This document shows, one piece after another, positions 12,000-26,000 of a stretch of 64,000 nt of DNA. Made by a program: the position numbers and the translations under genes. Position 1 is the first letter of the stretch; every line of letters starts with the position of its first letter. The notes below the pieces were generated by a model. That model was not told the origin of the DNA. It saw only the letters and a program-made list of their open reading frames with translations, and did not search any database. The stretch is taken from contig NC_045431.1 of assembly GCF_902635505.1 (NCBI RefSeq), positions 15,593,001 to 15,657,000 of the forward strand, given 5' to 3'. This DNA comes from Sarcophilus harrisii (Eukaryota; Chordata; Mammalia; Dasyuromorphia; Dasyuridae).

Positions 12000-13690
12000 T
12001 AGAAAGTTTACAAGCAAGGTTCCTAGTTTGCCTTAATTGTTCAAAAGGTTGAAAATTCAACAACACACATTGTTAATGGTTTCCTAGGATTTCAAGCATT
12101 CTAAGTGACTTGTACCACTCACACCAAACATTTACCACCTCCCCCATCGCAGCCACACCTCATGGCCCCATCTTTGAACTCTTTTAGCTTTTCCTAAAAT
12201 GAAGCTAATTCTACCCGGAAACTCAGCTGTGGAGTTTGAGAGATTCCCTCACTCCTACATCCCTTGTGTTCATCTTCTTGCTGTTAGATGGCAGCCCTGA
12301 GCAGCCTGGGCTATCCTGAGACTGGCTCCATAACTCCTAAATAACTGGGAGTTTATTCTAGCTTTCCCATTCAAGTTTTATCTGAGCCAAGCAGAGGATA
12401 AATGTAGTAACTGGAACTTCCAACATGGTTGGATTCTGCAACCCTCGGTTGGATTGGATGAATGGATTTCTGTATGTCTATCTGGAAAACAGTTTTGATT
12501 GGTTAGGTGCCAGTATCCTTCCCTTCCCTTCAGGTGCCCTACTTTATCACCTGGCTCTCTGTCTCCTCCACTGGAGCTTCTTTGGCTCTGGGGGTGGAGA
12601 AGGCCAGAAAAGGTGAAAGGGAGTGGCTCAAAAAACAGAAGCAAATGTTTGCTAGGTAGCTTAACCTGCTCTTCTGGCTCATGAGTATTCAATGGCCGGG
12701 TCCCATTGGTCCTGAAGCCTGGCTAAATCTCAATCTATTTAGCAGTGCATGGGATTCCTGCATGGTGTTCTGGGGTTTCTCTGGAACTACTTCAAACAAA
12801 AGCTAAAATGTTGCTGAAATAAATTCCACTGGGCTCTTTCTTCTGAACACTGGAAAAGCATTTTGGCATCCTAAAAAAAAGAGAGTGACCTTGAATTTCT
12901 GCTCTTTTTGCCAGTTGCTCCAGTTAAATCACCGACCAAATTCGTGAGTGAAAAAGGCCATGAAGATGAAATCTCTCTCGCAAAGCTAGACTTTCTCTGA
13001 TCTTATTTTTAGGAGGAAAAGGGAGAAGTAGGTTAAATGTTGTTTCTCACTAAATGGATAACAAAGTGGGAAGGAAAGTGAAATCTCCCCAACTGATCAT
13101 CTCCCACTTACTGATAGAAAAGGGTAGAAAATCTTTTGTTTTTCTTTTAAACCATCAATGACTAACAAGTTAACTTGGTTAGGTGCCATTTGTTCATTCT
13201 TCAGAAAAGAATTTTTAAGACATTTCCCTTGGCATTTGTATCAGGAAGAAATCTTTTGTTGAGCAGCTTTTATTTTCTTCCAAGCAATAGTAGAAGACTC
13301 TAAATTTTGAGTTGGTTTTTAATAGGAAGTATGCTCTCTGAGGTGATGGTGGCTCCAGAGCTGGACAGATCACTGTGATGTGAAGGTCCCTGGTTTTTTG
13401 TTTGTTTGTTTTGTTTTGTTTTGCCACATAGCATTCTGATGCTATTTATTATTGGTTTTATACCAGAAGAATTTAGAGGTAGAAGGGATCTTCTAGTCTA
13501 ATCTCCAAACTTTATAGTTAAGGAAATGGATGCCCAAAGCCTGGGCACTGGGAATGAAACCAGGTCTCTAGATTGTCAACTCAATTCATTGACTAATTGC
13601 TTCTCTACTTGAAAGGGGAGATGGGTGGGAACCCTGACTGAAATAATCAGGGGATTTATGCCTTCAAACTTTTGTTAATCCCCAAATATG
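12000..13690. other. intron 1: nothing recognisable
   Basis: Mostly unique sequence. A MIR-like piece lies at about 13460-13600 and a GTTT-rich run at 13394-13423. No exon or RNA gene seen. Confidence 0.4.
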
Positions 13691-13699
13691 TGATTGTGC

Positions 13700-13860
13700 T
13701 GTGCCAGGCCAGAGGGGCAGTGTGGTGGGCCCAAGGGGACAGAGCTGGGCTTGGGGTCAGGAACAGTTGGATTCCTGTCCTGCCTCAGACTCACTCTAAG
13801 TTTGTGACTCTGGACAAATCACTTAGTCTCTCAGCATCCTAGACTGAGTTAGACAGAAAT
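13700..13860 (+). mobile_element. tRNA-derived SINE remnant
   Basis: Degraded head and B-box region with 'gtgactctggacaaatcact' and 'tagtctctcagcatcc' at the end. Confidence 0.55.
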
Positions 13861-14939
13861 GGATTGTCATGGAGGGAAGAATCCCCCTTACTAGGATGAA
13901 ATCAAAACAGTGTCCAGAATAGTCTCTAAATAAGATAGCATCCTGTGGCAATTACTGAGTAGGAATAGTGAAATGTATACAGTTGTGGTTTCCCTAAAGA
14001 ATATGCAAACTATAGGTGTGAGCACTATGTGCTCTGGGGTCATATGAGAGAGATTACTTTCAGGGGAGCTTTCGTTCAGGAGAAAGCAGCTGAGTCGGGC
14101 TTAGAGTGATGGGGAGGTTACTTGGAGATGGAGCTCGGGAAAGAGCTGATGAGGAAAGCCTTGGTGAGGTGGGAAGACTCGGTGAATAATCCTGTTGGGA
14201 TAGAAGGCTGAGCATCCAAGGGAGCATACATCAGGAGAGAAGCTGCTTTTCTAGCTTCTGATGGGTTGAAAATCACAGTTCTGAATGGGATTGTTCTATT
14301 TTTTTCCCTTAACCTGGTTTATCTACCAACTAGCCAGTGAACTTATAGAATGTAAAGGGATCCCACCTTCCTTGGCATTTGTGTTTTAAAATATCCTGTG
14401 GTATAGGTGGGAGTGAGTGAGTGAATGAATGAACCCAGAAACCATGGGAATGAACCAGCTGAGAAAATCTAAAGTACAACTTCTCACCAAGGCTCCTGAT
14501 GAATGAATAATACACCAGTAGTGGCTAATATGAACTGAGGAGGTGGGAGGCTGGGGGACAGAACATTATTGTATCATTTTAGAAAGGGCTGTGGAGGGCA
14601 GAACCATGCTGATGGAAGTGGAAGGGAAAGGGAGAGGGTGGTCATGAGGAACACTGAGAGATGACTTGATGACTGATTGATTAGCTATAAAATAAGAAAA
14701 GGAGGAGTAAAATGCATTTATGTTCAGTTTTGGGGGAGTGTAGGGAGGGAGGGAGAATGCTGACAGAGGGAGGAAAGTTGAAGATGGCTGCATGGTTACA
14801 GGGAGAGACACGGAGTCCAATTGTAGATCTGTTGAGTTCAGTCATTTATATCTGAACAAAAAAGTATAAATTATTGTAACTGGAGGATATTCAGATAGAA
14901 ATATACAGCAGGTTATTGGAGACAGGAAGCTATAGGCCA

Positions 14940-15020
14940 TGATATATAAATTTGTCAGCTACTAATTATTAAGCACCTACCTACTATATGCCTGGCACAT
15001 TGGAAGTCTCCCAGAATTAA
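14940..15020 (+). mobile_element. MIR fragment
   Basis: 'actaattattaagcacctac' followed by 'tatatgcctggcaca' is the core-SINE phrase. Confidence 0.65.
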
Positions 15021-15039
15021 CACACTGAGCTGAAACTCC

Positions 15040-15040
<1 letters not shown>

Positions 15041-15083
<43 letters not shown>

Positions 15084-15290
15084 CTCTCTCTCTCTCTCCC
15101 ATCTGTTTTTCTCTCTGTCTCACTTTCTCTCTCTCTTTCTCTCTCTCACTTTTTCTCTCTTTCTCTCTCTCCTTTTCTCTCCTTCTTTCTGTTTCTGTCT
15201 CTGTCTCTCTTTGTCTTTGTCTCTTTCTTTCTCTGTCTCTCTCTGTGTGCCCTGTCTCTCTCTCTCTCTTCTTATTTTCTCTTGAACTGG
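15041..15290. repeat. (CT)n pyrimidine tract
   Basis: About 250 bases of almost pure C/T on the plus strand, first as perfect CT dinucleotides and then interrupted. The apparent Arg/Glu-rich reading frame on the minus strand is an artefact of it. Confidence 0.95.
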
Positions 15291-15299
15291 TTCCTTAGT

Positions 15300-16288
15300 C
15301 ACACACATACTGGGAATACTAGGTTCACATTGCAACCCCTTTGATTGGAAGATATAAATAAAAGGGTCTTTCCTTGGATTCACCTGAAGAATAAATATGA
15401 CACAACAAGTTAAGGCCATTCCCTGAGACATTCGTTCCAGGAAACAGTAAGAGAAAAGGATACATGGATTGTTAATAGCAAAACATTTGAAATGCCAGGA
15501 TTATCTCCATGGTCTTGTGTCCTAAAAAGGAAATAAGAAAAGAGAACTCTGATTAACATCAGCTGTGCAAGAGATTAATGGAATTATCCTTATTATCCCT
15601 ATCTCAAATAGTATTTCATGGCTTATGCTGAGCAGGCTCTGCATTGTTTAGTTGCTCAAAATCCATGTTCCCTGCACACTTACAACAAAAGTCTCAAGAG
15701 CTGGTGATTTTAGACCTTGAGCCAAAACAGGAGCATATTTAAGGGAGAGAGGAACAAATGAATATATAGTCAACGTTTCTCCCACTTTGTGATTTAGTTG
15801 GGATGTAGCTCCTGACCCATGGATGGCATAATGTGCCCTTTATCTCTAGGATAGTGGATAATCAGGAAGTCTTTAAAAGAGGCCTGAGAGCTTACTTTTC
15901 ATAGATGAACATGATTCAGTTTAAAGAAAGTAGCATGAAAATAACATGGAAGGAGAAGACTGAAAACAATGTCTGGTAGCTGGTGACTAAGACAGGTGGT
16001 CTGGATAGTTTAGGCCAATGAGGAGGGGGAGAGAATGAATCCAGGGAGAAGGGACATGACTTGAAGAGGCTGGATGTGTGGTTGGGAAAGTCAAGATTGA
16101 AGTTTAAGAAGTGACCCCATGATGTCCCACTAAGAAGAAAGAAATTGTGGGTTTTTTAAAAATGAAATTTAGAACCATTGACTGATTTTGCTTTGTTTTG
16201 TCAGTGCTATTATTGTATAACTCATCTTTCTGGGGTCCTTGTTGATATAAAATCCAGCTTTAAGTTTTTAAAATTTCATTATTCACAG
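15300..16288. other. intron 1 (3' end): no extra exon seen
   Basis: Sequence at about 16025-16080 ('gagagaatgaatccagggag') has a counterpart at about 49007-49070 in copy 2, so this stretch was part of the duplication. Confidence 0.5.
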
Positions 16289-16397
16289 ACCATGGCTCCT
16301 TGGCCTGAAGTGGGTAACTCCCACTCTGATCCTAAAAAGTTCATTGAAGAGACTACCATCCAACAATCCAATGAAAAAGATAAAGGAAGCTCCAGCA
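16289..16397 (+). CDS. SLC34A2: SLC34A2 copy 1 exon 2 (start codon)
   Basis: The acceptor 'attcacag' precedes ac|cATGG, a good Kozak context (C at -1, G at +4) with ATG at 16292. It encodes residues 1-35, the hydrophilic cytosolic N-terminus. Donor at 16398 (gtaagt), phase 1. Confidence 0.95.
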
Positions 16398-16744
16398 GTA
16401 AGTACCATTCTCCCATTCATCTTCAAGTAGAATGATGCTGCCATTTTCTACTCCTTTCCAAGAAAAATGGGTTTTTAACCTTTTTTTTTTGGTAGATAAT
16501 GCCCCTTCTCCTGTAAGCAAGATAGAACTTCTGCCATCTTACTCAACTATTGCATTGATTGAAGAACCAGTAGCTGAGCAAGACCCATGGAAGATGTCTA
16601 ACGGGAAGGATACTGAGATCAAGTGGTCAGGTAACCTCAGTCAGGAGAATATATGACCTACTGCTATTTCTGTGGTTTGCTTTATTTCTGGTAGTTATTT
16701 CCTTCTTCAGCATTACATAAGGAAAGGGTGTGAGTGTGTGTGTG

Positions 16745-16796
<52 letters not shown>

Positions 16797-19700
16797 TTTA
16801 GGTCTCTGTGTGTTTCTCCTTGTGGGAAGAGCCAGCATCTTGTCATTTCCAGGTAATGCAATACTTGAATTTGTAATTTAAAAATCAGGTTTGTGTTGCT
16901 TTTTATACTTCCTAAATGAGTGACCTTGGATTTAGAAATCTTATATTTGGACTCTACCTCACAAGGTTGTTGTGAAAACATGGAGTTCATCTTAAAGCAC
17001 TGCAGAAATGCTGGCTGGTATCATTTTTCTGCTGCCTCCACACCTGGGGTTAGAGCTGTCTTTCCTCCACTTCTACAGGAGTTGAAGACTTTAAGGCCTT
17101 GTGAACATTTCTTATTATACGATATCTCTCAATGTGGATTATTGTTGGGCTGCTTGAACTGAATTTATGCCTTAGTTCAGGACTCCATTGTAATATTCCC
17201 TATAATATCTCTGGTTTTCCATTCTTCCTTGAACAATGGCCAGTGGGAACCATTGGATTCTCCTTAGCTCCTTTATCCAAATCCCATGAATGTGGGAATC
17301 ATTAAGATTCATACTGTTCCATAGTATACTAACATATGATGGGGAAGACTTGGCGTTATAGCAGACCATATTAAAAAAGTTAATCTTAATAGGAACTAAT
17401 AGAAGGACATCTTATTGATTCATTTTTAAAACAATCTCTTTATTTTTGATTAATCTGATTTCCTTGCTGTAGCAAACTCGGTATAGAAATTTCCTCTGCT
17501 GATGCAGATTGGCAGTTCACCTCTAATTTAGGGTTTTAGAAAGTTGCCTGGGAGTACTGAGAGGAAAATGCTTTGTCCACAATCATTCAGTTGATAGTGG
17601 GAGAGCAGGATTTGAACTGAGGTCTTAGTGCCTCCAAGGGCTACCTCACCCTGCCTCTTTATGCTAGACTGCATTCAGAGAAGGAGGGTGTCTGACTCAT
17701 GGTAAGTGTTCTTATTGGTCAGAGCACACCCGAAGTGGGATGTCCAGTCCTGGGTGCTGCAGTGAAGCCGTTCAGGGACTTGGATGGGATAGAAAGAGAT
17801 AAGAAGCTTTCTCCCAGAGGACAGGCGGGTTGGTGGGATTGCAGTGAAGGAGCTAGGAAGGCTTAGATGGAAATGAAATCTTTGGATCTATGAAGGGATG
17901 TCCTGTGGAAGAAGGTGAATTGGTCTTGTTAGGAATTATATGGAGGTTCCAGAAGAAAGATGAGGCACCTAATTAAAACCAAGAAATGTCCAGAAGTAGA
18001 ATGAGCTCCCATTAGAGCAAATATACAATCAGATCTGAATGACTGGGGATGTGGGATAAGAAAGTCTTGGAAAGAATTAGAAGGGAAGACTAGATGATGA
18101 GAGGTTCCTTATACTATGATTCATTCCCTAAATATTTTTAAGAGGCCTACTATGTTCAAGAAAAAAGTATAGATTTGGGGATATATAAAAATGGTCAATA
18201 GCTTGGATCCTGCATAAGACAGAATTCCCTCTCTTCCCACTGGTCGTCAGTGCTTCTGGTTCTGGCCATGGGCCTCCTTGGCTTAGCTTTGGGAGCCAGC
18301 AGTGGCCTGTGCCAGTGCTGGGTCACATTTTGTCATTTGCTGTCTGCCACTACACTGTTATACTCCTGGGCACCGTTGGTGACTTAAAGATGAATTTCAT
18401 CATCACCATCATCAACACTAAATACAATTAATTAACTGTATCTGTGCTCATGACTGTGTGCTCAGGATGCTCCAGAGCAAGTGAGCGTGAGGTGAATCTT
18501 ATCCTGGAGACCGTGGCAGCTCCACAAAGTCAGTAGGGAAGAGGCAAGACCATGGGCAAATGCATAGCGTGGGGTGTCAGACGGGCTGACCTTCTGGTGA
18601 ATGGTGGAAACCCAAGAGCTCCGTCTTGCGCTCTAGAATGAGCTCATGAAATTTCTGGGGATCATCATTTCCAAAGTGGGGAGTGAGGAATATACAGACA
18701 TCCCTGAGAGATAGTGCAAGTTGGGTTTCAGATCATCACAGTAAAGTAAATTTGCAATAAAATGACTTACATGAGGTTTCTCAGTACATATAAAATTCTA
18801 TTTACACTATACTGCAGTCTATTTAGTGTACAATAGCATTATGTTTAAATAAAACTGTATACTTAATTAAAGGTAATGGTATTATGTTTAAAAAATATAA
18901 ATGTAATTTAAAATATTTTATTGCTTAAAAATACTAACCATCACTGAGCCTTAAGTCATAATATTTTTGCTGGTGGAGCCTCCACACTGATGGCTGCTGA
19001 TTGATCAAGATGGTGCTTGCTGAAGGATGGGAATGGCAATTTCTTAATATAAGGCAATGGAAAGATTGCCCTATCTGTTGACTTCCTTTCCCTTGAACAG
19101 TTAGAGCCCATGGTGGGGTTACTAAATGGCCAGATTTCCATATTGTTGCGTCTCAGGGAAGAAGGAGGCCCAAGTAGAGGGAGGAAATGAGAAAGGGAGA
19201 AAGAACCACAGGGAGGTGGAATAGTCAGAACACACCCCAAATTTGTCAAGTTCCCCATTTTTTGTGGGCTCCATTTGTGGGGTCCCCAAACAATTACAAT
19301 CGTGACATCATAATAACATATATAATAATAGTGAAAAATTTACAGTTTTGTGAGAATTTCGACACTCTATGACCACATGTTGTGGGAAAAATGGTGCTGA
19401 TGGACTTAAACCTTGTCTGCAAAGCCCAATAAAATGAGGTATTCCTGTGAACTCCGTCACTCCTTCTCCCTCCATGCGCACACAAGGTGTACACTAGGTG
19501 GCCTACGGATAGAACCCTAGAAGCTAGATGTGGAGTCACAGACACCACATCTGAATAGACCTCAGACACTTCCTAGTTCCGACAGTCAGGTGCTCGCAGC
19601 CTCAGTTTCCTTAGCTGTAAAATGAATAATAGCAGCACTTGTCTCACAAGGTTCATGTGAGGATGAAATGAGATGGAAGATGTGAAATGTTCTGCCAGTT

Positions 19701-20559
19701 TCAAAGCACTCTGGGCACTTTGGCTCTCCCAGTACTTCTTCCTTCTTTCCTTCCATTCTCTTCCTCTCATGTTCCTGCACAGAGTTTTCCAAAAGCTGGC
19801 TTGTCTCTACAGGTCTTTAAAAGCCCCTGGGACAGTGCTTTCTGCCCAGCTGGCTCGTAAAAAAGTGGTTATTGGTTAAATAAATGAATGAATGATCTCC
19901 CGTGGCTGCTGAACTGGGTCTGTGGAAGGCAAGTGTGGCTTATGGACAAGGAAGGAAGGCAGAAAGGTGGATACTGGATGAAAGGGGCCATCCAGCATGG
20001 AGCCTGGGGCCAGTGAGAAGGGGCAGGTGCTCTGAATCTCCATGAGGTGGGCTGGGCTGTGGGAGGGGCTGGGGCGGGACTAACAGCCCCTAAGGCTAAT
20101 CCTCCTAGGGCTGGCCAGCCTCATTAGGAAGATTTGGGGCCAAAAGAGTCTTTACAAAAGCAAAACAGTCATTTTTACTGTGAAGCCCAAGACCCCAAAT
20201 GAGCCCTAATGCCCTCTGGAGAGCACTAAGTGCTCTGGCTGGTCATTATCTGGGACCCCTCTACCTGGAACTGACTGGTCCTATTATCTGCTCCACTTAG
20301 CAAGCCAGTGGGTCAGCCTGGTTTGCTTATGGCTCTTCCTCATTTCTTTCAGACCTCAATTTCTCTGGTTTCAAAAGCTTCTCCACCAATGTGGCTTTTT
20401 TTAATGAAGAGAGGGCCACATTTGGGGACCATTTACTGGGAGTTCAAATAAATGGCAGCTTCTTCAAATGCAGTTTCTCATGCAACCCCAGCCTGCCTTC
20501 TCCTGGCTAGAAAGAGATAGAACATGATTGCACAAGTTGCCAGATCCCCTGTGTGTGTG

Positions 20560-20599
<40 letters not shown>

Positions 20600-22749
20600 T
20601 ATGCATCTGCATGGGGCGAGCTAGACACACCTGCATACACTAAATAAGGCAATATGTGCATAGCCCTTAGCACAGGACCTGGCACATAGTAGGTGTTTAA
20701 TAAAGGCTTATTTACTTCCTCTTTTTGCAGAGAAAAACACCACAGAGAAAGTAATTGCTGTCTTCAGAGCCTTCGGAAAAGTGATCTTCCTCCTGATATT
20801 TCTCTACTTCTTTGTATGTTCCTTGGACATTCTGAGCAGCGCTTTCCAGTTGGTCGGAGGTATGAGAAGCGACATCAGAAAGGGTCGGAGGTTTATGGGT
20901 AGCTTTTTTTATTTTTAATTGATTTGGTTCAGCATATAGCCACCAACAAGCAATATCCCTTCTTTTAAACTATTCTTTGAGAGATCTCACCTTTTCAGCC
21001 ATTCAAGAGAAGGGGATGCTTCTTGATTCTTCCTTTCTCCCCTTCCCTCCTGCCCCTTCTCCAGCGCCTGACCCACTCTATTTAGCTTCTATCTAGTCTT
21101 TGGAAATAAGACACTGCAGGATTAGGTTTCAGAAATTTTTATGAGAATTATGTGTGATGGGTCCATTGCCGTGTGCGTGTGTGTGCATGTGTGTGTGTGT
21201 GCGCACATACATGCATTGATCTGCATTTGTGTGAGGAGGACCCTCTGTGCTTTGGTCCCTCTTTCTCAAACATAAGCTCTAGTTTCAGAGACTGGGATCT
21301 GGCTAAGAGGCGTGTGCGTGTTTCGTGTTTTGTTGGACTGGGAAAAGTGAAATGGGTCAGATTTACACCAAGGAAGTGAAGAAGAGGGTTCGGGTAACTT
21401 TGCCCAAGCTTTCCCCATTTCCTCTTCTCCCTTCTCTCCACAAACTCTTCCACTTGTATCTCAGAACAGTTTGTGCCTGTGTGCATGTGTGTCGATGTGT
21501 GTTTATGCGTGTATGAGCATGTTTAACCCCCAGCCTGGCCTCCTGAGCTTTCCACAATGTTGACCTGATTTGGCGTAGTGGCCCAATGGCCTTGTGGGTT
21601 TGGTTCCAATTGCTGAGACCACCGACTTTGTTCTCTCCTCCATCCCCTTGTGAAAAGCCTGGCCTCCATGCTTCCCCTCTGCCCACAAAGCTCCGGGGCG
21701 GGGAGGGGGCCGCGTGAAGGAAGTGGAAGGCCCCTCTAACCCCGAGGAGTTTGTCATTTTGTTGGGATGATGCAGCGCGTGCATGAAAGGCTTTCGGGTT
21801 TATGAGCATCTTTATATACGGCTATACCTTCAATAAGCCAAATGGGGAAAGGGAACCAGCATTTATATATCACCTACCATGTGCCTGGCTCTGTGCTCAG
21901 CACTCGGCAAATATTAGCTGATCTCATCTTCACAGCAGCCCTGTGAAGTAGGTTCACCTTATAGTCTTGTTAGCTGAGCCTGAGAATCAGTAAGGGACTT
22001 GTCCAGGATCACCCAGGGACTAAGTGACCGAGGCTGCAGTGGAACTCCAGTTTCTATACATTACGTCAGCCAGCTGTCTCAGAGCCCTAATAACGGTGCT
22101 TGGGAAAGGGCAGAGTGGGTGAAAAAGTTTTAAAGGAAGAGAGTGTCCCTCAACTCCAACAGAGAGAGGGGGAGGGACCTTTCAAGGCCAGATTAATTCT
22201 CCCAGAGCCCAGAAACATGGAATTGTGTGTGAGGAACAGGCAGGGGATTTATTCTGATCCAGCAGAGATCCTAACTGGAGTGAGAAGGTGGTTGGATTCA
22301 GGGAGAATGATGAGAATACCTGGCACTTTTCTGGCACCGTGAAATTTGTGTAGAAGACTTTGTTAGGGGCCTTATTTATGTTACCGAGTGAGATTGAGGC
22401 GGGATCTGACTCACGGTTTCCTGAAACCCAATCAGACCCTGGCTGTCCCCTGCCATGTTGCCCACCTTGGCAGCCAGGGACTCTTCCTCACTCCTCCTTC
22501 CCACACAGTGACCCCTAAGCCTTTGGACTGCACTCAACAGACTCAACCAACAATTACATATTTTATTGTTTAAAAATCATCATCTTTGCAGGAAAAATGG
22601 CTGGGGAGATTTTCCAAGATGGTTCAGTATTGGACAATCCCCTTGCTGGCCTGGTGATCGGTGTCCTGGTGACCGTCATGGTGCAGAGTTCCAGCACATC
22701 CTCGTCCATCGTTGTCAGCATGGTGTCCTCTTCGTGTGAGTTACCTCTC

Positions 22750-22794
<45 letters not shown>

Positions 22795-22989
22795 GAGAGA
22801 GACAGAGACAGAAATAGAGAGGGGGAGAGAGAGACAGAGAGAAAAGTGAGAGAGAGAGAGAAAGAGACAGAGTGAGCCAGAGATGGAGAGAGAGGTGGGG
22901 ATGGAGAGAGAAAGTGAAAGGGAGAAAGAAACAGAAAGTGGATAAATAAAGAGAGAGAGAAAGAGAGAGACAGATACAGAGAGGGAGGG

Positions 22990-23047
<58 letters not shown>

Positions 23048-26000
23048 TTCATTAGTTAGGGAAACCAAGATCCATTTAAAGAGTTTTATTCCAAATTTTA
23101 AAATTATTATTTATTCTTTAATTTCTATCTTCCTACTTTTCTGTCCTTCCAATCTTGGGACAAATCTTGTTACAGACACATTGGAGCAGTGACCACACTT
23201 CTCACACTTCCCACTTGCCAGTGGTCTGCAAATTTCTTGCCCTTTCCTCCCCTAGTTACAGTCCTAGGCACTTGGTTGCAGCTGTAGTGAGTTGTTCTTC
23301 CCCACACAGATCTTCAGGCAAAGGTTGAATGATTGGTTGAGGACCTTGTAGAAAGGATTCCTATTCCTCATCATAACTGGACTCCACCTTCCCAACTTTT
23401 TTTTTTTTTTAATACTGATTCCTTAACTTGTTTAAGCTTTATTTTTTCCTGTGAATTTCCATAGTTTTTCTTCCTCATTTCCCTTTTTCCTTTGACAGTG
23501 CTGACAGTGAAGGCAGCCATTCCCATTATCATGGGAGCCAATATTGGGACTTCAATCACCAATACTGTCGTGGCCCTCATGCAGGCTGGAGACAGGGAGG
23601 AATTTCGAAGGTAGGAAGCTTGTCTCGCTTGTTTGCCAGCCATGTTCTCTCCTTCACTGCCATAACCACCTTTGATTAATAAAGTAGAGAATCTTCACAC
23701 AGTTCCACAGATCTCTCCCCAGCTCTTATAGTGGACCTTCTAGTGCAGATTGTGGGATGAGGAGTTCAAAAGACTTGAGCGTGGTCATAAATTAGTGTCA
23801 GTTGATGATGATTTCACTTTTGGTACAATGCGTTATCTTTTATGTTTTTTTTCTTCTAGATTCATTGAAAAAGCTGAACACATCTAGAAATAGGATCTAG
23901 GAAGGGGGGAAAGATGATCAGGGCTGATACTGGTCCTGAATAACACAAAGGAAATCTGTGTTTCCCTTGTGAAGGGAATATCATCAGAATTTCATTTTCT
24001 GAGCTGGTTTTCAGGTGTTACTGACTCCCAGGAAGAGACCAGAGAAAATTAGACTTTTAGAACTTGTTACAAGTGATGATCACGTCATTTCTGCCTTTCT
24101 CCTTTCATGCAATTGGGGCTAGAGGCAGGGCCAGAGAGGGAAACTGCAGTAAGACTTTGTGTTGAGAAACTTATAATAGGAAATATGATAAGAGAATATA
24201 ATAATACTAATTATTATAATAATAGAATAAGTAACATAATGAGAAACCTGACAATAAATGGCATCCCTTGCCCCTGAGCCAGTAGAAGCAAGTCCTAACT
24301 GGACATTCCCCAGCCATCCCGTGCCGTTGGGCCCATCCAACTCACTGCTGCTTGTTAATGCAATTCGGCCTCAGTCTGTGAATCGCCAGCCCTGCAAGAC
24401 CTAGTGGTGATCCTGCAGGGTAAATGTCCAGTAAGTCGTTAAGTAGACATGATCACAACTGCTTTGTCTATTCCAATAGACACAAATTGATCACAGGGGA
24501 CACACTTTTAACTGAAATAAAGCACATTTCTGTGATGTGGCCCTTTATAGTAGGGAGCTTCCATACAGCTCCCATGCTTCATTGTGGTAGTTTGTGAATG
24601 GAATGAGTATTTATTAAGCGCTTAATATGTATCAGGCATTGTGCTATTAATTCATTTTACACATGCGTCTCATTTGATCCTTGCAACAAAACTGTGAGAG
24701 AAATTCTCTTATTATACCCTTTTTTATAGCCGAGTAAAGTGAGGCAGACATGGGGTAAGTTGGTCATCGTTGCATAGCTAGAAAGTGTTTAGGGTTGAAT
24801 TCCAAGTCAGGTCTTCCTGACTCCAGCCCAGCAAACTATTCATTGCCACTTAGCAACTCTCTTTATAATAGTTATGTATTCTGTAATATGGGTAATGCCA
24901 TATAATAATAATAACCAGGATTTATGTAGAGGTTTACCATCTATAGAGCATTTTATAAACATTGTCTGGTTTGATCCTCAAACTAACCCTAGGAGACAGG
25001 TGCTATCCACTTTTATCCACTTTTTTTTATCCACTTTTATCCACTTTTTTTATCCACTTTTAGAGATGAGATACAGAATTTGGGTCAGGAAGTTTAAGTG
25101 ACTTGGCCAGGATCACACAGCCTGTTGGTTTCTGAGGTTGGAAGGAACTCCTGCATCCCTGATTCCAGATACAGTATCCTATTGATCCCGGTACCATGGC
25201 AAAGTCACTCAGTTGGTATTGTGGAGATTGTGTGTGGATAACACAACCTTTTCTCGCCGGGCTCTGCCCAATTTGGGGGAACAACTGGATCGGTAGTTCT
25301 ACTAATGAGAGGAAGTTTCCAATATGGAAACCCCGCCAGTGTTGAAGCTAATTGGGCAATTCCAGCAGTGGTTTGGGTCACTGAGTGTTAAATGACTTAT
25401 TCTGTTCATGGTCCTATCACTAGAAGGAGACCTGAAACAGATCTTTCTAATTTCCTAAGCAGGTCTTTCATACCATCCCTTCTCATTCTGCATACAGTAG
25501 GCTCTTAATGAGTGACAAGACAGTACCATCACATTAGTTGCTTTGGGTTTCTCCTTGCTCTAGGGCTTTTGCTGGAGCCACCGTCCACGATTTCTTTAAC
25601 TGGTTGTCAGTGCTGGTGCTGCTGCCCCTGGAGGTGGTCACAGACTACCTCTTTTACCTCACCGATGCCATCGTGAGAAGCTTTAATATCAGGAGTGGGG
25701 AAAATGCCCCTGAACTCCTGAAAGTCATCACAGATCCCTTCACAAAACTCATTATCCAGGTGGGCATCAAGACTCCCTCTGATTTTAAATTTAAGGTGAA
25801 CTATTAGACATGACTACCAAAAGAGATTTTAAAAAAATCTGTTGCTTCCCCAGCTGAATGAAGATGTCATAAATGAAATTGCTACAGGAAATGAGGCAGC
25901 CAAAAACAAGAGCCTGGTAAAGACTTGGTGTATAACATTTAAAAATGAGGTAAGAATCAGAAAATGATTCAAAGGACATAGATTGTAGAGGGAAAATCCT

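Noticed and set aside
15120-15431. Arg/Glu-rich open frame on the minus strand
   Set aside because: Translation of a CT-rich simple repeat.
22715-23068. Leu/Ser-rich open frames
   Set aside because: They are translations of CA and GA microsatellites.
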